NCBI RefSeq assembly: GCF_900109935.1
Contig: NZ_FOBV01000002.1
Location: 496,001 to 560,000 of the forward strand
Direction of reading: 5' to 3'
Length of the DNA stretch: 64,000 nt
From: Chryseobacterium taichungense
GTDB taxonomy: Bacteria; Bacteroidota; Bacteroidia; Flavobacteriales; Weeksellaceae
Made by a program: the position numbers and the translations under genes. The notes beneath the pieces were generated by a model. The model was given only the letters and a program-made list of their open reading frames with translations, ran no database searches and was not told the origin of the DNA. This document shows, piece after piece, positions 1 to 6,997 of the stretch. Every line of letters begins with the position of its first letter. Positions within the stretch are counted from its first letter, which is position 1.

Positions 1-198
1 AGATTTCATTAGATGATGAGTATTCATATAAATGTATATCTAATCATAAATGTGGGAATACGGTGGGTAAAGACATCTTTTCTTTCAACATAAAAATAAG
101 TATTAGACATTTGATTTTTTATTAGATTATACAATCTGGCTATAATATAATAGATTAATTAATCTGACAAAATGTTTTAAGTTAAATTTTGTTAAAAA
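1..198. other. AT-rich left flank without a recognisable gene
   Basis: No reading frame of convincing length or recognisable product lies here on either strand. The DNA is AT-rich and ends where the integrase promoter begins. It may be the left end of the integrative element or its interior. No copy of the tRNA-Ser 3' end is visible, so no attachment site can be placed. Confidence 0.5.
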
Positions 199-230
199 TT
201 TGCACAATTCAATGATTTTTCATATATTTG
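199..230 (+). promoter_or_regulatory. Bacteroidota-type promoter of the integrase
   Basis: TTTG at 199-202 and TATATTTG at 223-230 are separated by 20 nt, an exact fit to the -33/-7 consensus (TTTG, 19-21 nt, TAnnTTTG) of the Bacteroidota housekeeping sigma factor. Transcription would start near 237 and give a leader of about 245 nt before the integrase start at 483. Confidence 0.75.
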
Positions 231-236
231 CATCCG

Positions 237-482
237 TATTTAAGATACAGAATATGTTCTTTCATTAAATCTTTAGAGTTAACATAAGTAATCACTTATG
301 TTATGCCAACCTACCAGACCAAACTGGCAAGGTGGAACAATGATTTGGCTAACAAGCAAGGTTCTAACGAATCAACAAAGGTGCAGATTTTTACTCTGTA
401 AACTTTTCATATAAAAGTTTAAAGAATTCTCCACCTCTATGTTAAAGAATATACAGGAAAACAATTTTTTAAATTATATTAT
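237..482 (+). promoter_or_regulatory. Long structured 5' leader of the integrase mRNA
   Basis: The leader can form several clean hairpins. AACATAAGT (281-289) pairs with ACTTATGTT (294-302) over a 4-nt loop. ACCT-A-CCAG (309-317) pairs with CTGG-CA-AGGT (324-333). AGGTG (379-383) pairs with CACCT (432-436) and encloses CAGA/TCTG (384-398) and the perfect 8-bp hairpin AAACTTTT/AAAAGTTT (400-420). The nested arrangement looks like RNA structure and could control recombinase expression. The first palindrome could equally be an operator for the HTH protein encoded downstream. The pairing is seen directly; the function is inferred. Confidence 0.5.
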
Positions 483-1808
483 ATGTTAAAAGTGAAATTT
501 TTTATTAAAAATCCTAAGGAGGTTTCAAATTCAATTTATGTACGAGTAAGAGCTGGGAGAAAGCTCGATTTGGTATCAACCACTAAAGAAGTAACAAATC
601 TTTCGGATTGGAATTCGGAAGAAGGTTATCTATTGGAGAGCTTTAAGGAGCTTAAAAATGGCAAAATGGTTGACCGTAGGGGTGCTGAAATCAAAAAGAG
701 GATTCTTGAAAACACAAAAGTTAATTATAGGTTATCAGAGCTAAGGAAAGAGATTGAGGATGTTTATAAAGCCTCAGAGACATTTAATGCCCAGACTTTG
801 AAAGGGCTGATATTTCCAGTTGTTATAGAAACAGAGGATTTAAGCAAACAGAGTTTTGTAGACTACTTTGAGACCTTCATTAACTCGAAAGGTTCCAGTA
901 TAAGTGAGGACTATGTTACAAAGGTTAACAGCATTAAGGCTATTATTGAACGTTACAGCAAGTTTAAAAAACTCAAAGACTTACTATTGATGGACATTGA
1001 CACTGATTTCAAAAATGATTTTGAAAAGTATTGTCTTAATGTAGAAAAGTACTCAGCAAACTATTTTGAGAGGAATTTTAAATTCATTAAAACAATCTTA
1101 TACCATGCACAAGCCAACGGTTATCCTATTTATCACGGTTTGAGTAGAATTAAATGTGTGACAGAGAAAACAATGTTTGTTATACTGACTCCACAGGAAC
1201 TTGAACTTATTGAGGAAAGTAAATTTTCTGATGAACATCTGGAAGCAGCAAAGGACTGGCTTTTAATTTCCTGCTATTCAGGACAAAGGATTTCTGATTT
1301 TATGAGATTCAATACCAGCATGATAACCAAAAAGTATATTCTGGACAAAGAAAAATATTTTATAGAGTTCGTTCAGGAAAAAACAAAAAAGCAAATGCTT
1401 TTACCTCTCCATGAGAAAATTATTAAAATCTTAGAGAAAAGGGACTGGGATTTCCCCCGAAAGATGTCAGAACCCCGATACAATGAGCACATCAAAAAGG
1501 TTTGTGAATACGTTGGTATTGATGAAGAGGTTGAAGGTTCTTTATCTATTGAGGAAGGCAAAGATTCTAAACAGAAAATACAGACCTTAAAATCAAAGAA
1601 CAAAAGAAGAAAAGTAAAAGGAATGTACCCTAAGTACAAATTAATCAGTAGCCACACAGGAAGGAGAAGCTTTGCATCCAACAACTTCGGAACAATCCCA
1701 ACACCCTTATTAATGAGAGCTACAGGGCATTCATCAGAAGCCATGCTACTAAAGTACATTGGGAAAATTGAGGAGCAACAATCATTAGCACTAGCAGAAT
1801 ATTTATAA
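483..1808 (+). CDS. Tyrosine recombinase/integrase
   Basis: This 441-residue site-specific recombinase probably integrates and excises the element in which it sits. The C-terminal catalytic domain carries the full set R269 (in SGQRISD), H391 and R394 (in HTGRR), H416 (in ATGHSS) and the nucleophile Y425. The N-terminal 100 residues resemble the arm-binding domain and residues 120-220 the SAM-like core-binding domain common in Bacteroidota phage-type integrases. The length is normal and nothing is missing, so it should be active. It is first in the element, downstream of a consensus promoter and a structured leader, and is followed 24 nt later by an excisionase-like HTH gene. The attachment site it uses is not proven; the tRNA-Ser gene at 13.4 kb is the obvious candidate. 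Confidence 0.93.
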   Translation: MLKVKFFIKNPKEVSNSIYVRVRAGRKLDLVSTTKEVTNLSDWNSEEGYLLESFKELKNGKMVDRRGAEIKKRILENTKVNYRLSELRKEIEDVYKASETFNAQTLKGLIFPVVIETEDLSKQSFVDYFETFINSKGSSISEDYVTKVNSIKAIIERYSKFKKLKDLLLMDIDTDFKNDFEKYCLNVEKYSANYFERNFKFIKTILYHAQANGYPIYHGLSRIKCVTEKTMFVILTPQELELIEESKFSDEHLEAAKDWLLISCYSGQRISDFMRFNTSMITKKYILDKEKYFIEFVQEKTKKQMLLPLHEKIIKILEKRDWDFPRKMSEPRYNEHIKKVCEYVGIDEEVEGSLSIEEGKDSKQKIQTLKSKNKRRKVKGMYPKYKLISSHTGRRSFASNNFGTIPTPLLMRATGHSSEAMLLKYIGKIEEQQSLALAEYL

Positions 1809-1832
1809 ACATTAAAAAACAAATTTATTATT

Positions 1833-2108
1833 ATGAGTGACATTATCGTAACAAACAAAAACAACATTCAAGAAATCATTAGAGAAGAAGTAAAAAAGGG
1901 GCTTATCGAGTGGGCACACTGGTTTGAATCAAGAATAATTGATGAAGATAGAATTTACACAAGAGAGCAGACAATTAAGTACCTAGGGATTAGCCCCAGT
2001 ACTTTGACCCGATGGACTAAAGAAGGAAAGATTAAAGCCTTTGGCATTGGGGATAGGGTGTATTATAAACACATTGATATTCAAGGAGCTTTAGTTGCTA
2101 TCAATTAG
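1833..2108 (+). CDS. Excisionase-like helix-turn-helix DNA-binding protein
   Basis: This 91-residue protein has a MerR-like winged helix (HTH_17/excisionase type) in its second half: YTREQTIKYLGISPSTLTRW followed by the wing and KHIDIQGAL. Residues 1-40 form a charged helix. Small HTH proteins of this class directly behind an integrase in Bacteroidota elements usually act as recombination directionality factors or as repressors of the element. The gene starts 24 nt after the integrase stop with no promoter between, so the two are probably cotranscribed. The DNA target is unknown; the palindromes at 281-302, 2333-2354 and 2363-2381 are possible sites. Confidence 0.8.
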   Translation: MSDIIVTNKNNIQEIIREEVKKGLIEWAHWFESRIIDEDRIYTREQTIKYLGISPSTLTRWTKEGKIKAFGIGDRVYYKHIDIQGALVAIN

Positions 2109-2138
2109 AAAACTGCTTAATTCCACTTCATTGTCTGT

Positions 2139-2215
2139 GGGATTCCTTTTTTGTTTCCAGTATGAGAGAACCCATTTTTAATGATGATTCTCACCTAATC
2201 CCTACCATTGGAAAC
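2139..2215 (+). promoter_or_regulatory. Possible pseudoknotted RNA element
   Basis: Three pairings are possible. GGGATT (2139-2144) pairs with AATCCC (2197-2202). GTTTCCA (2153-2159) pairs with TGGAAAC (2209-2215). TGAGA (2163-2167) pairs with TCTCA (2189-2193). The first two cross, which is an H-type pseudoknot layout. The element lies between the HTH gene and a terminator-like hairpin. The complementarity is seen; an RNA role is inferred. Confidence 0.35.
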
Positions 2216-2242
2216 AACACTTTAACTCAAATTTAAACCAAC

Positions 2243-2290
2243 AAAAAGACATAGTAAAATACTTTGTACAGCCAATGCTATGTCTTTTTT
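2243..2290 (+). terminator. Terminator-like hairpin after the integrase/HTH genes
   Basis: AAAAAGACATAG (2243-2254) pairs with CTATGTCTTTTTT (2278-2290) around a 23-nt loop. The 3' arm is U-rich. It probably ends the int-HTH transcript and separates it from the polymerase-like gene at 2390. Confidence 0.55.
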
Positions 2291-2332
2291 CTCTTAAAAT
2301 TTTCTTAAACAATTATAAAAAAGAGTCAAAAA

Positions 2333-2381
2333 CCTTGAATTTCAACATTCAAGGAGGTTAGGCTTTTGTTTTAAACAAAAG
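2333..2381. repeat. Two adjacent perfect palindromes upstream of the polymerase-like gene
   Basis: CCTTGAAT (2333-2340), a 6-nt loop and ATTCAAGG (2347-2354) are followed by CTTTTGTTT (2363-2371), one T and AAACAAAAG (2373-2381). The second palindrome ends 8 nt before the start codon at 2390. Placed directly before a putative replication gene, they could be an operator, an origin component or translation-control hairpins. Confidence 0.5.
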
Positions 2382-2389
2382 AAGTCAAA

Positions 2390-3745
2390 ATGAACAAGAT
2401 AAAAACAAAACGAGGTTTTGAGAAAAGACCTGCCAGAATAACTAAATACATATCTCTACCAAAATTCATTGTCAGTAAATTGGAGAACTCAATTCTGAAT
2501 AACCCACCAACATTCAATTTTAACAATTCTTTAGCATTCTATTTCCTAAATCTAATTGCTATCAGAAGGTTTATAAACCCCAATTTTGATGAGTGTTTCG
2601 GGGGATTCGTTTCTCTGGATTCCAAATTGCTGGAACACTATTTCTATAATTACAGAAAGTACTTTGGATATTTCACAGACAATGGAATACTGGAAAAAAG
2701 AATTTACTCCACAAATAAGAACAGAGCCAATTCCTTCAGGTTTATTTACGATTCGGAAATTGATTGCAATGAGTTCGTAAAAATAGATGTAAGCAACCTA
2801 CGAAATTTAAAAAACTTTGAACTCATTGAAAAGCACACGGGAAACGATGAGAAATGCACTCATTTAGTGAAATGGTTTTATGAAGGTCTGGAAATTGATT
2901 CCGAACAAGCCATTTTAGAAGCTCAAAAAGAGCCTGAGTTTCTAAAAAGACAATCTTACCTTCTGGGAATAGAAAAGCTTAAAAATAATGAATATTGGTT
3001 CACTAGAAACAAATATTCAGATAACAGATTGCACACCCCTTTGACAAATTTGTCAAAAAAATTAAGACCTTTCCTTAAATTTGATGGAGAAAAGCTGGTT
3101 AACCTAGATATTAGGTGTAGCCAGCCCTACTTTCTGGTAGTACTTGTGGAGAGGTTATATTCTACAATAGATACCCTAATGTTCGAGAATGTTAAAAACC
3201 ACCTCTATTTATCAGGGTTTAAAAAGGAGTATAGTAAGATTAAAAACTGGATTCTTAATGAGGACTTTTACACTGAAATATCAAAAGTATTATTTGAGGG
3301 AAGAAAAATAGCACTGACAAGGAATGAGTGGGTTGGAAGAGGTAAAAACAGGGAAAAGAAAACAGTTACCTATGAAAATGAAAGGGAGCTAACAAAGAAA
3401 CTTATCCTGAGATTATTCTACATAGATACCAACAGTCACCTGTACAAGCATGATTCAGACCTTAAAATATTTGATGAAAAATTTCCTTATTTCTCAGCCT
3501 TCCTGAAAGAGTTGAAAAAGAACAACTACAAGTATCTAAGCAAGTTAATGCAAAACGAGGAAGCTCATTGCATTTTAGATGTAGTAACCAAAAAACTAAG
3601 CCAGCTATACCCCAAAATGCCTTTATTTACAATACATGACAGCATTATGACAACTGAATACTGGGCTGAAAGAACCCATTTAAAAGAACTCATTCAATCC
3701 ATGATGCTGGAAGCAAACGGGGTTAAACCTCAAATAAACAGTTAA
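2390..3745 (+). CDS. Small family A DNA polymerase-like (palm domain) protein of the element
   Basis: This 451-residue protein has no obvious annotation but shows spaced motifs resembling the palm of family A (T7/Pol I-like) polymerases. A segment at 211-229 (RLHTPLTNLSKKLRPFL) is followed by LVNLDIRCSQPYFL (236-249) with D240 as the motif A aspartate. A basic helix TKKLILRLFYI (345-355) takes the motif B position, an NEEAHCIL segment sits at 389-396, and FTIHDSI (413-419) carries the motif C His-Asp (D417). No exonuclease or primase domain is visible and the N-terminal 200 residues are unassigned. Together with the palindromes before the start, a replication or gap-filling role for the mobile element is plausible. 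The fold assignment is inferred from motif order, so confidence in activity is moderate. Confidence 0.55.
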   Translation: MNKIKTKRGFEKRPARITKYISLPKFIVSKLENSILNNPPTFNFNNSLAFYFLNLIAIRRFINPNFDECFGGFVSLDSKLLEHYFYNYRKYFGYFTDNGILEKRIYSTNKNRANSFRFIYDSEIDCNEFVKIDVSNLRNLKNFELIEKHTGNDEKCTHLVKWFYEGLEIDSEQAILEAQKEPEFLKRQSYLLGIEKLKNNEYWFTRNKYSDNRLHTPLTNLSKKLRPFLKFDGEKLVNLDIRCSQPYFLVVLVERLYSTIDTLMFENVKNHLYLSGFKKEYSKIKNWILNEDFYTEISKVLFEGRKIALTRNEWVGRGKNREKKTVTYENERELTKKLILRLFYIDTNSHLYKHDSDLKIFDEKFPYFSAFLKELKKNNYKYLSKLMQNEEAHCILDVVTKKLSQLYPKMPLFTIHDSIMTTEYWAERTHLKELIQSMMLEANGVKPQINS

Positions 3746-3866
3746 AACATGATTATTAAGTTTTCTGTTGCTGGATTCCAGTATTAAGAAATTCCCATGA
3801 AAAGGTTTCTATCATTCTGAAAACAACACAAAAGTTATTTTATAAAAATTGAATTGAATAATTGAT

Positions 3867-3874
3867 TATCTTTG
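3867..3874 (+). promoter_or_regulatory. Promoter -7 box for the structured RNA/cargo operon
   Basis: TATCTTTG matches TAnnTTTG exactly. A TTG at 3849-3851 gives a short 15-nt spacer, so the -33 element is weak. Transcription would start near 3881, just before the long hairpin. Confidence 0.5.
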
Positions 3875-3910
3875 TTGCTTACTTCAACGAAAAAAGTGTA
3901 AACGGTTACC

Positions 3911-4033
3911 TTTTGGTTTAGAGAATCTGCAAATTCATATTGACACAAAAAAGGAAACAGTTAACACCCTGTCATATCTGGCAAGGGTGTCCTGTTTTAT
4001 GTGTCAGGCTTTGCAGAGCCCTCTAAACTAAAG
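3911..4033 (+). ncRNA. Candidate structured RNA, one long interrupted hairpin
   Basis: Five successive pairings build one rod-like hairpin: GTTTAGAG (3916-3923) with CTCTAAAC (4021-4028), TCTGCAAA (3926-3933) with TTTGCAGA (4010-4017), TGACACA (3941-3947) with TGTGTCA (4000-4006), AAACAG (3955-3960) with CTGTTT (3992-3997), and ACACCCT (3964-3970) with AGGGTGT (3984-3990). A further GTCA/TGGC pairing closes the apical loop. A promoter box lies upstream and a terminator-like hairpin with a T run follows at 4031-4057. The unit is therefore either a free-standing RNA of about 175 nt or an attenuated leader for the lipoprotein gene at 4079. The rod shape recalls 6S RNA, but no identity is claimed. 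Confidence 0.55.
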
Positions 4034-4057
4034 CATGGATTTTCCCTTGCTTTTTTT
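4031..4057 (+). terminator. Terminator-like hairpin with T run upstream of the cargo genes
   Basis: AGCA-t-GG and CC-c-TTGCT form a short hairpin ending in seven T (4051-4057). CCCTTGC (4044-4050) can alternatively pair with GCAAGGG (3981-3987) in the long hairpin, so a switch between two structures (attenuation) is possible. The next start codon is 22 nt downstream. Confidence 0.45.
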
Positions 4058-4078
4058 GTTGTTTATGACTAAAAAATT

Positions 4079-4384
4079 ATGAACAATAAAATTCAATTTA
4101 TGAAACATTTATTTCTTGCAGTTACAACTGCATTCGTTATTACTTCATGTGGAGCAATTTCCAGAGGAACAACAGGAACTACTGAAAGTAAACTAATCAA
4201 AATCGTATCAGTTGAACAGGGTTGTCCTGTTGAAAACATTAAGATTATTGACAAAGTTAAAGGTTTAGGAAGTGGTTCTTATGCCTTAGAGGTTTGTGGT
4301 AAGAGAATGGTTTACAAACAGGCTGGAACTACCTTTATGGAATCTTCAAAAATGCAAACGATAATGCAAAGTTCAGGTAACTAA
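4079..4384 (+). CDS. Small lipoprotein with a Cys-pair domain
   Basis: This is a secreted lipoprotein of 101 residues (94 if it starts at the second ATG, 4100, which gives a better signal peptide). The lipobox is ITSC-G. After a short linker it has the pattern QGCPVENIKII...SYALEVCGKRMVYK, with two cysteines likely to form a disulfide. The motif Cys-Pro...Tyr...Cys-Gly-Lys-Arg...Tyr recurs in small lipoproteins of unrelated bacteria; its function is not known to me. It is the first gene of a set of four same-strand cargo genes and lies behind the structured RNA at 3911-4033. Confidence 0.75.
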   Translation: MNNKIQFMKHLFLAVTTAFVITSCGAISRGTTGTTESKLIKIVSVEQGCPVENIKIIDKVKGLGSGSYALEVCGKRMVYKQAGTTFMESSKMQTIMQSSGN

Positions 4385-4396
4385 AATCAAAACAAA

Positions 4397-4798
4397 ATGA
4401 AAAAGATTTTATTTACACTTTTCATTGGAATGTCTTTTATTAGTTGTTCCAGTAGTGATGATGACAGTACAGTTCAACAGAATACCACAGTTCAATACTT
4501 CCACGTTCCTCAGGAATATGTAGGCACATGGAGGATTACTGGAACTACAACAAGTTATTTTATTTTTAAAAATGATGACTTTATTCTGGTAACTCCATAC
4601 ACCAGTTACAAAACTGTTTTAGAACAAGCAGCAAGTACGGGACAAACTGCCAAAGTTGATGAGACAATAACAAATACTGATTATAACTTTATCATTACAG
4701 CAGGTGCTTCCAGTGGTTCTTATAAGTTCAAAAAGATTAGTGCTACTAAAATTCAATGGCTGAATGGGGTTAATAACATTACTTTAGACAAAGAATAA
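4397..4798 (+). CDS. Hypothetical lipoprotein, lipocalin-like pattern
   Basis: This 133-residue protein starts with a signal peptide and lipobox (FISC-S) followed by an Asp/Ser-rich tether (SSSDDDS), typical of surface lipoproteins in Bacteroidota. The mature part begins EYVGTWRITG and ends IQWLNGVNNITLDKE. A Gly-Thr-Trp turn followed by beta strands is typical of small lipocalin-like/META-like proteins, but the match is only by pattern. It lies 12 nt after the preceding lipoprotein gene and 19 nt before the next gene, so cotranscription is likely. Confidence 0.7.
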   Translation: MKKILFTLFIGMSFISCSSSDDDSTVQQNTTVQYFHVPQEYVGTWRITGTTTSYFIFKNDDFILVTPYTSYKTVLEQAASTGQTAKVDETITNTDYNFIITAGASSGSYKFKKISATKIQWLNGVNNITLDKE

Positions 4799-4817
4799 TA
4801 ATTTAAAATCACTGAAT

Positions 4818-5384
4818 ATGAAAAAGTTATTATTACCTATACTGCTGTTTACAGCCCTTGTTAAAGCACAAACACAGCAGGATTATTACAATCAGTCACC
4901 TTCTGGAATAGACCCAGTAATTGGAATGAAAGAAACCCAGAGTGAAAGTGTGAGGGCTGATGATGAGATTTTGAAAAATAATAAACCGAGTAAAATTGGA
5001 CAAAAATTAGAAAAGTCTCAGGAAATGGTTGAAAATCTGGAAACACCAAAATTTGATGATGTTTACCAACCTACACAACCTTCTGAAAACAGAAACTACA
5101 ACCAATCTGGTAACGTACAGTCCAGCAATCAAAATAGTGATGTTTACCCATTTAGTTCTCCAGATGACAATACACCTTCTTTTAAGGGTGAAAGAATTGA
5201 TGTAGACCAGTATTACAACCAGCAAAAAGATGGGTCATACATCAGAAAAGATTTAGACACACCAAAGCAAGGTAACGATAATACAGTTTTGATTGTAGTT
5301 ATTCTTATTGTTGGTGCTGGAATTATCGGAGCATTAGTTACCAACAGCCAGAAAAACACTAACAATAGCCATGACAGGGAATAG
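4818..5384 (+). CDS. Secreted low-complexity protein with C-terminal membrane segment
   Basis: The 188-residue product has a signal peptide (cleavage near LVKA-Q), then about 130 residues rich in Asn, Gln, Ser and Pro with repeated DVY/DQYYNQ-like pieces. A single hydrophobic segment at about 154-174 (VLIVVILIVGAGIIGALV) is followed by a short polar tail. This suggests an inner-membrane-anchored periplasmic protein. I do not recognise the family. Its last 14 nt overlap the next gene in another frame, which suggests translational coupling and a shared role. Confidence 0.65.
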   Translation: MKKLLLPILLFTALVKAQTQQDYYNQSPSGIDPVIGMKETQSESVRADDEILKNNKPSKIGQKLEKSQEMVENLETPKFDDVYQPTQPSENRNYNQSGNVQSSNQNSDVYPFSSPDDNTPSFKGERIDVDQYYNQQKDGSYIRKDLDTPKQGNDNTVLIVVILIVGAGIIGALVTNSQKNTNNSHDRE

Positions 5385-6186
5385 TTTTTATAACAAGCTT
5401 CAAAATTTGTTGTTTCCAGTAGATGAACACGAAAGTGACATTTTACCCGTTTCATCGTGCCATTATTACAATCCTTCACCTTTTCAAAAGGTAATGTTAG
5501 ATTATTTAACTTGGAATGGGATTGATAAAAAAGGAAATGTGACCAATAAAAAGGCTTATCCAGCCCTTACTGAAATACAGGAAAACCGAACAGCACTTAG
5601 AGAGTGTGGTTTTGCAAACGGTATGTATATTGAAAAACTTATAGTTTCTGAGTTTCTGGAAATGAAATTAAATATTCCTGATTTGAATCCAGTAATGTTT
5701 GCTAATTTTTATGAAGAGCAGTACCATAATATTAAACTAGCCAAATTTGCCACTTTAGAAACTCAGAAATCGAATAAAATCACAAAGGAATACTACGATA
5801 CCACAAGGGGTTTTTTAATTGAAATTCAAGGTTATTTTGAGGCTCTTGATTTAAGAACCCGAATTGAGTGTAATTTTACTGAAACTGAAAATTGGAATAA
5901 CCGTTTCAGAGTAGAGGAATTCATAACTTCTTTTACAAAGTTAAGTTTAAATGTTAATACTTTTGGCAAGTTAAGTATTAATTATTTTATAAATCCTCAT
6001 CTCAGAGAACTTGTAGGGGAATCTTTAGGAGATGCTGTTGAAAAACATTTTGCTGAGTTGGCTAATGGTGAAATGAAAGACTTTGTAAAAATGGTTCCTT
6101 TAAATCGTAGGTATGACAAATATTTTAAAGAAATTCAGACTATTCCAAACTATAAAGTCACTGTAACCGAGCAAAATTCTTTATAA
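5371..6186 (+). CDS. Hypothetical cargo protein
   Basis: This 271-residue protein appears soluble and cytoplasmic, with no signal peptide or membrane segment. It is mostly helical by composition, with a conserved-looking N-terminal segment (SPFQKVMLDYLTWNGIDKKG). No family is recognised. It overlaps the upstream gene by 14 nt and is the last gene before a terminator at 6231-6256. Pairing with the membrane-anchored low-complexity protein is suggested only by the overlap. Confidence 0.6.
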   Translation: MTGNSFYNKLQNLLFPVDEHESDILPVSSCHYYNPSPFQKVMLDYLTWNGIDKKGNVTNKKAYPALTEIQENRTALRECGFANGMYIEKLIVSEFLEMKLNIPDLNPVMFANFYEEQYHNIKLAKFATLETQKSNKITKEYYDTTRGFLIEIQGYFEALDLRTRIECNFTETENWNNRFRVEEFITSFTKLSLNVNTFGKLSINYFINPHLRELVGESLGDAVEKHFAELANGEMKDFVKMVPLNRRYDKYFKEIQTIPNYKVTVTEQNSL

Positions 6187-6230
6187 ATAGAAACAGGCAT
6201 AGACCTTATATGAGGTTTTTAGAAAAGAGA

Positions 6231-6256
6231 AATTCCCTCAAAAAATGGAGGGAATT
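6231..6256. terminator. Terminator after the cargo genes
   Basis: AATTCCCTC (6231-6239) pairs with GAGGGAATT (6248-6256) over an 8-nt loop and is followed by TTTATTTCTC. An outer AGAGAA/TTCTCT pairing extends the stem. It lies between the plus-strand cargo genes and the convergent lipoprotein gene at 6539-6997. Confidence 0.75.
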
Positions 6257-6538
6257 TTTATTTCTCTATATATGTAATGACATACATTCGTTATTTTGTA
6301 TATTAAAAATCTGATTTTCAGTGACTTATTAAAAACAAAAGGAAGATTCAGATTTCAGCCACTTTTTTAACTGTTTAATTGATTAAAATATACTCAAATG
6401 ATGTAACTGTTAAGTTCTATAAGAGAGAATAATTACCCCAAAGATTAAGTAAAGTACTTACTATTAATTATCTCTTATTGACTACTATTTGCACTAATAT
6501 CAAGCTTCTGATTATCAATCTAAATATTTAATACAATT
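6257..6538. other. Intergenic gap between convergent genes
   Basis: This AT-rich stretch separates the terminator at 6231-6256 from the end of the minus-strand lipoprotein gene. I see no reading frame, RNA gene or strong repeat in it. Confidence 0.5.
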
Positions 6539-6997
6539 TTACCTGTGAACATTCCCCCTTACAGAGTCTTTCAATATTAGATTTTTTCCATTAATTTGAT
6601 AAATATATTCTTGGTATATTGCATCGTTAATTACAAAATCTTTTTGAGTAAATTTTTCCAAGTCTTTTTGAAAATATTTTTTTACAAAGTTTTTTCCAAT
6701 TCTGCTGTTATCTATAATGTAGGTAGCTTTTAAAGTTTCATCTTTATAGATACCATAGAGATTTTTCTCCTCACGATTTACTCCAATAGGACTAAGAGTA
6801 ACAGATAGAGTGCTGTCCTGATAAAAATAAACTTCATAAACATAAATTGAATTCTCAGGAGTTTCTTTAAATGGATTTTTTTTCTGATAATTTATTAAAA
6901 CATTATACAAATTATCATTTAAATCTGTCTTGTTTTTTTTCTTTTCACATGATGTAAACAAGAAATAAATAAAAGCTAAAATTATTGTAATTCTCAT
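6539..6997 (-). CDS. Lipoprotein, candidate immunity partner of the Rhs/JAB toxin
   Basis: This 152-residue lipoprotein has a signal peptide with lipobox FTSC-E, then a Lys-rich tether and a mixed alpha/beta domain. No family is recognised. Its start codon overlaps the stop codon of the upstream toxin-like gene (TAATG), which implies translational coupling. A small gene directly downstream of a polymorphic toxin is usually its immunity gene. A lipid-anchored periplasmic immunity protein would fit a toxin that acts in the envelope or passes through it. Immunity function is inferred from position only. Confidence 0.6.
   Translation of the reverse strand: MRITIILAFIYFLFTSCEKKKNKTDLNDNLYNVLINYQKKNPFKETPENSIYVYEVYFYQDSTLSVTLSPIGVNREEKNLYGIYKDETLKATYIIDNSRIGKNFVKKYFQKDLEKFTQKDFVINDAIYQEYIYQINGKNLILKDSVRGNVHR

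Noticed and set aside
1373..1867. Minus-strand frame of 164 codons opposite the integrase
   Set aside because: It is the antisense shadow of the integrase catalytic region, hydrophobic by chance.
3911..4057. Assignment of the rod-like RNA as 6S RNA
   Set aside because: Only the general shape fits. There is no sequence hallmark I can verify and the location in a mobile element is unusual for 6S.
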